Assembly (NCBI GenBank): GCA_034440595.1
Contig: JAWXCH010000168.1
Coordinates: 1-7,076 of the forward strand
DNA from: JAWXCH01 sp034440595
Lineage (GTDB): Bacteria; Planctomycetota; Planctomycetia; Pirellulales; JALHPA01
Direction: 5' to 3'
Length of the DNA: 7,076 bases
The translations under genes were made by a program, and so were the position numbers. Of the stretch, positions 5,686-7,076 are shown one piece after another (positions within the stretch are counted from its first letter, which is position 1; every line of letters starts with the position of its first letter). The notes under the pieces are model-generated. The model was given only the letters and a program-made list of their open reading frames with translations. It did no database searches and had not been told where the DNA came from.

Positions 5686-5789
5686 GTTGCCTTTCACTCC
5701 GTGAAAGAGCATCTGCCTGCGGCTGCGGATCATCGTGTGCAAGCGAGCAATCCAGTTCCAAATCGCTATTTCGCGGAGCGAAATGCGAC
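5686..5789 (+). repeat. REPIN 4
   Basis: Left arm 5686-5711 has the paired-change stem TTTCAC/GTGAAA with foot GTTGCC. Right arm 5763-5789 has TTTCGC/GCGAAA with foot GTCGCA. The 51-nt spacer is unrelated to the other spacers. It lies 6 bp past the stop of the GAF/PP2C-like gene and between two convergent genes, so its hairpins may separate the two transcripts. It is about 1.8 kb from the other REPINs. Confidence 0.88.
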
Positions 5790-5810
5790 TGTGGCGGAGC
5801 GAAATGCGAC
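5773..5810 (+). repeat. Partial tandem duplication of a REP arm (period 21 bp)
   Basis: The segment from 5773 (GCGGAGCGAAATGCGAC, then TGTG) is repeated from 5794 to 5810 without mismatch, duplicating the loop, second stem strand and foot of the right arm of REPIN 4. The extra copy lacks its first stem strand, so it cannot form the hairpin alone. It ends 7 bp before the kinase stop codon, read from the other strand. Confidence 0.8.
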
Positions 5811-5817
5811 AGAGTGA

Positions 5818-6981
5818 CTATAGATACGTCACCGCCAGCCAGAGTACGATCAACAATACACCGATGCCGATTGCGAACGCATAGCGGGACCAGCTAGCCC
5901 GCAGGCGGTGCAATGCACCATCATTGCGAACGGCACCGGCACGCGAAATCAAACGCGGTGCTTCGGTAGCCGCCGGGAGAGCAGTCGGTCGTCCGGCTGC
6001 GGGAGATGCCGGGATCGGTTCTGCTTGCTGTTCCAGTGCCGCCAGAAATTCGGCGGCATTCTGAAAGCGATCGCGCTCGTCTTTGGACAACGCCTTGTTG
6101 ACCGCGCGTCCCAGTGGTGTATTAGCCAGCTTGTCCGGCAACGGTGGAAGGGGGTTGGAATTCTGCATCATCATCACGCGCACCGGATTCGGATCGCTGA
6201 AGGGGACACGCCCGGTCAGCATTTCGTAAGTGACTATAGCCAGTGAATAGAAATCGCTGGCCGGATGGAGCACCTCGCCGCGGCACTGTTCGGGGCTCAT
6301 GTACTCCGGCGTGCCAAGAATCCCTCCGGGATCGGTCAATCGCGTGGTTTCCATCAGCCCGGAACCGTCGTCCGTGCCGGCCACTTTGGCGATGCCAAAG
6401 TCCAGCACTTTGACCTGATCGCGCGCTTCGGGCGTATTGCAAATGTAGATATTGTGCGACTTCATATCGCGATGAATGACGCCGAGCGCGTGCGCTTCTT
6501 GCAGCGCTAGCAGCACCTGTCGCGTGATGTTTAGCGCGCGATCGTAGCTGAGCTTTCCCTCTTGGCGCAGCGTTTCGTTCAGTTCCTGCCCGCGCAGATA
6601 CTCCATAACGACATAGAAGTCCCCCTCATGCGTCTCGCCCGTGTCGTGAATCCGAACGGCATTGGGGCTTCGCAGCATCCGCGTGAGCTTTGCCTCGCGC
6701 TTGAGGCGATGCTTCATCGCTGGCATTCCGCGTGCCCAGGGGAGCAGCACTTTGATGGCGCGCCAGGCAAACGACTCGATTTCCTGCGCCAAATAGACAA
6801 CGCCAAACGACCCCCGGCCGATTTCGCGTTCGATTCGATATTTTTCTTGAAAGACCTGACCTGCTTGCATGACACCGTGCGTTGTTATGCTGGGATGGCT
6901 CGCGAGTCGTAACAGAACGTGCGGACGAATCGCCCTGTCCGATGGGATGATAGTTTTGCCTGACGTAAGATTTACTATCAT
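5818..6981 (-). CDS. PknB-type Ser/Thr protein kinase with C-terminal membrane anchor
   Basis: A 387-residue Hanks-type kinase, apparently catalytically complete. The glycine loop is IGRGSFGVV (54-62), the ATP-anchoring lysine Lys77 is in WRAIKVL, the helix-C glutamate is probably Glu96, the catalytic loop is HRDMKSHN (170-177; Asp172, Lys174, Asn177, with Ser in place of the usual Pro), the metal loop is DFG (194-196), and GTPEYMSPE (223-231) closes the activation segment. The kinase domain ends near 316. A Pro/Ala linker (318-348) and a basic stretch (352-366) precede one membrane helix at 367-387, which ends the protein, so there is no external sensor domain. The kinase would face the cytoplasm. 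The ATG at 6981 has an excellent SD (GAAGGAG, 6991-6997) nine bases upstream; the internal ATG at 6870, which fits the usual domain edge, has none. The resulting 37-residue N-terminal extension is unusual. Substrates are unknown. Confidence 0.9.
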   Translation of the reverse strand: MIVNLTSGKTIIPSDRAIRPHVLLRLASHPSITTHGVMQAGQVFQEKYRIEREIGRGSFGVVYLAQEIESFAWRAIKVLLPWARGMPAMKHRLKREAKLTRMLRSPNAVRIHDTGETHEGDFYVVMEYLRGQELNETLRQEGKLSYDRALNITRQVLLALQEAHALGVIHRDMKSHNIYICNTPEARDQVKVLDFGIAKVAGTDDGSGLMETTRLTDPGGILGTPEYMSPEQCRGEVLHPASDFYSLAIVTYEMLTGRVPFSDPNPVRVMMMQNSNPLPPLPDKLANTPLGRAVNKALSKDERDRFQNAAEFLAALEQQAEPIPASPAAGRPTALPAATEAPRLISRAGAVRNDGALHRLRASWSRYAFAIGIGVLLIVLWLAVTYL

Positions 6982-6990
6982 AGCGACTTA

Positions 6991-6997
6991 CTCCTTC
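6991..6997 (-). promoter_or_regulatory. Strong Shine-Dalgarno deciding the kinase start
   Basis: GAAGGAG on the minus strand, nine bases before the ATG at 6981. It is the clearest SD in the window and the reason for choosing the long form of the kinase over the internal ATG at 6870. Confidence 0.65.
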
Positions 6998-7031
6998 CAA
7001 GTGGAGTCATTCGCCCAAGACGACAGTACTT

Positions 7032-7052
7032 AGGTCGATTTTAGCTCGACCT
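7032..7052. promoter_or_regulatory. Perfect 7-bp inverted repeat upstream of the kinase
   Basis: AGGTCGA (7032-7038) and TCGACCT (7046-7052) flank a 7-nt A/T-rich loop, about 50 bp upstream of the kinase start. It could be an operator or a small hairpin. It has no T tract, so an intrinsic terminator for an upstream gene is less likely. Confidence 0.35.
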
Positions 7053-7076
7053 GCAATTGAATCACTCGCCCCGGAC

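Noticed and set aside
5682..5897. Plus-strand open frame across REPIN 4 into the kinase end
   Set aside because: It is largely REP sequence and then antisense to the kinase C-terminus, with no protein motif.
5908..6912. Plus-strand open frames at 5908-6246, 6265-6510 and 6562-6912
   Set aside because: All are antisense to the kinase, whose catalytic motifs in the minus frame are unmistakable.
7039..7076. Sigma70 promoter for the kinase using the A/T-rich centre of the inverted repeat as -10
   Set aside because: TAAAAT is present on the minus strand but no -35 candidate lies at a suitable distance; the nearest is about 12 bp away.

Overview
The window looks like a piece of a planctomycete chromosome, most likely a Pirellula/Rhodopirellula-type bacterium. 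This is an inference from gene content: a FadB/FadJ-like fatty-acid oxidation protein, a DUF4430 lipoprotein next to a DUF6580-like membrane protein, a PknB-type kinase, a GAF/SpoIIE-type phosphatase homologue and a RAYT transposase. Base composition is moderate and starts are often GTG without a clear Shine-Dalgarno (SD) sequence. No rRNA, tRNA, CRISPR or phage genes were seen.

Layout. (1) 1-572, minus strand: N-terminal 190 codons of a crotonase-fold beta-oxidation enzyme, cut by the window edge. (2) 573-771: a divergent intergenic region with a candidate promoter in each direction. (3) 772-2754, plus strand: three closely spaced genes (gaps of 42 and 33 bp), probably one operon: a DUF4430 (transcobalamin C-terminal-like) lipoprotein, a six-helix DUF6580-like membrane protein, and a DUF2007-like protein with a zinc ribbon and C-terminal membrane segments. 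(4) 2774-3889: a mobile-looking module. A REP-associated tyrosine transposase (RAYT, 3106-3756) is preceded by a coupled 31-residue small ORF and surrounded by REPIN-type hairpin pairs. A nearly identical 121-bp repeat bounds the module on both sides. (5) 4111-5679, plus strand: a GAF plus PP2C/SpoIIE-like protein that has lost most of the metal-binding aspartates and is predicted to be a pseudophosphatase. (6) 5686-5810: a fourth REPIN, with a small internal duplication, between two convergent genes. (7) 5818-6981, minus strand: an apparently active Ser/Thr protein kinase with a C-terminal membrane anchor, and an inverted repeat upstream of it.

The most interesting system is the RAYT with its four REPINs. 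Eight full hairpin arms share one consensus: foot GTYGCM, stem TTTCRC, loop TCC, stem GYGAAA, foot KAGCR. They are always paired head-to-head 100-104 bp apart, always in the same left/right orientation, and they carry paired base changes that keep the stem. The spacers are unrelated except in one recent duplicate. This is what a RAYT-driven, non-autonomous hairpin family should look like. The second point of interest is the degenerate phosphatase, which would act as a sensor or partner-binding protein rather than an enzyme.
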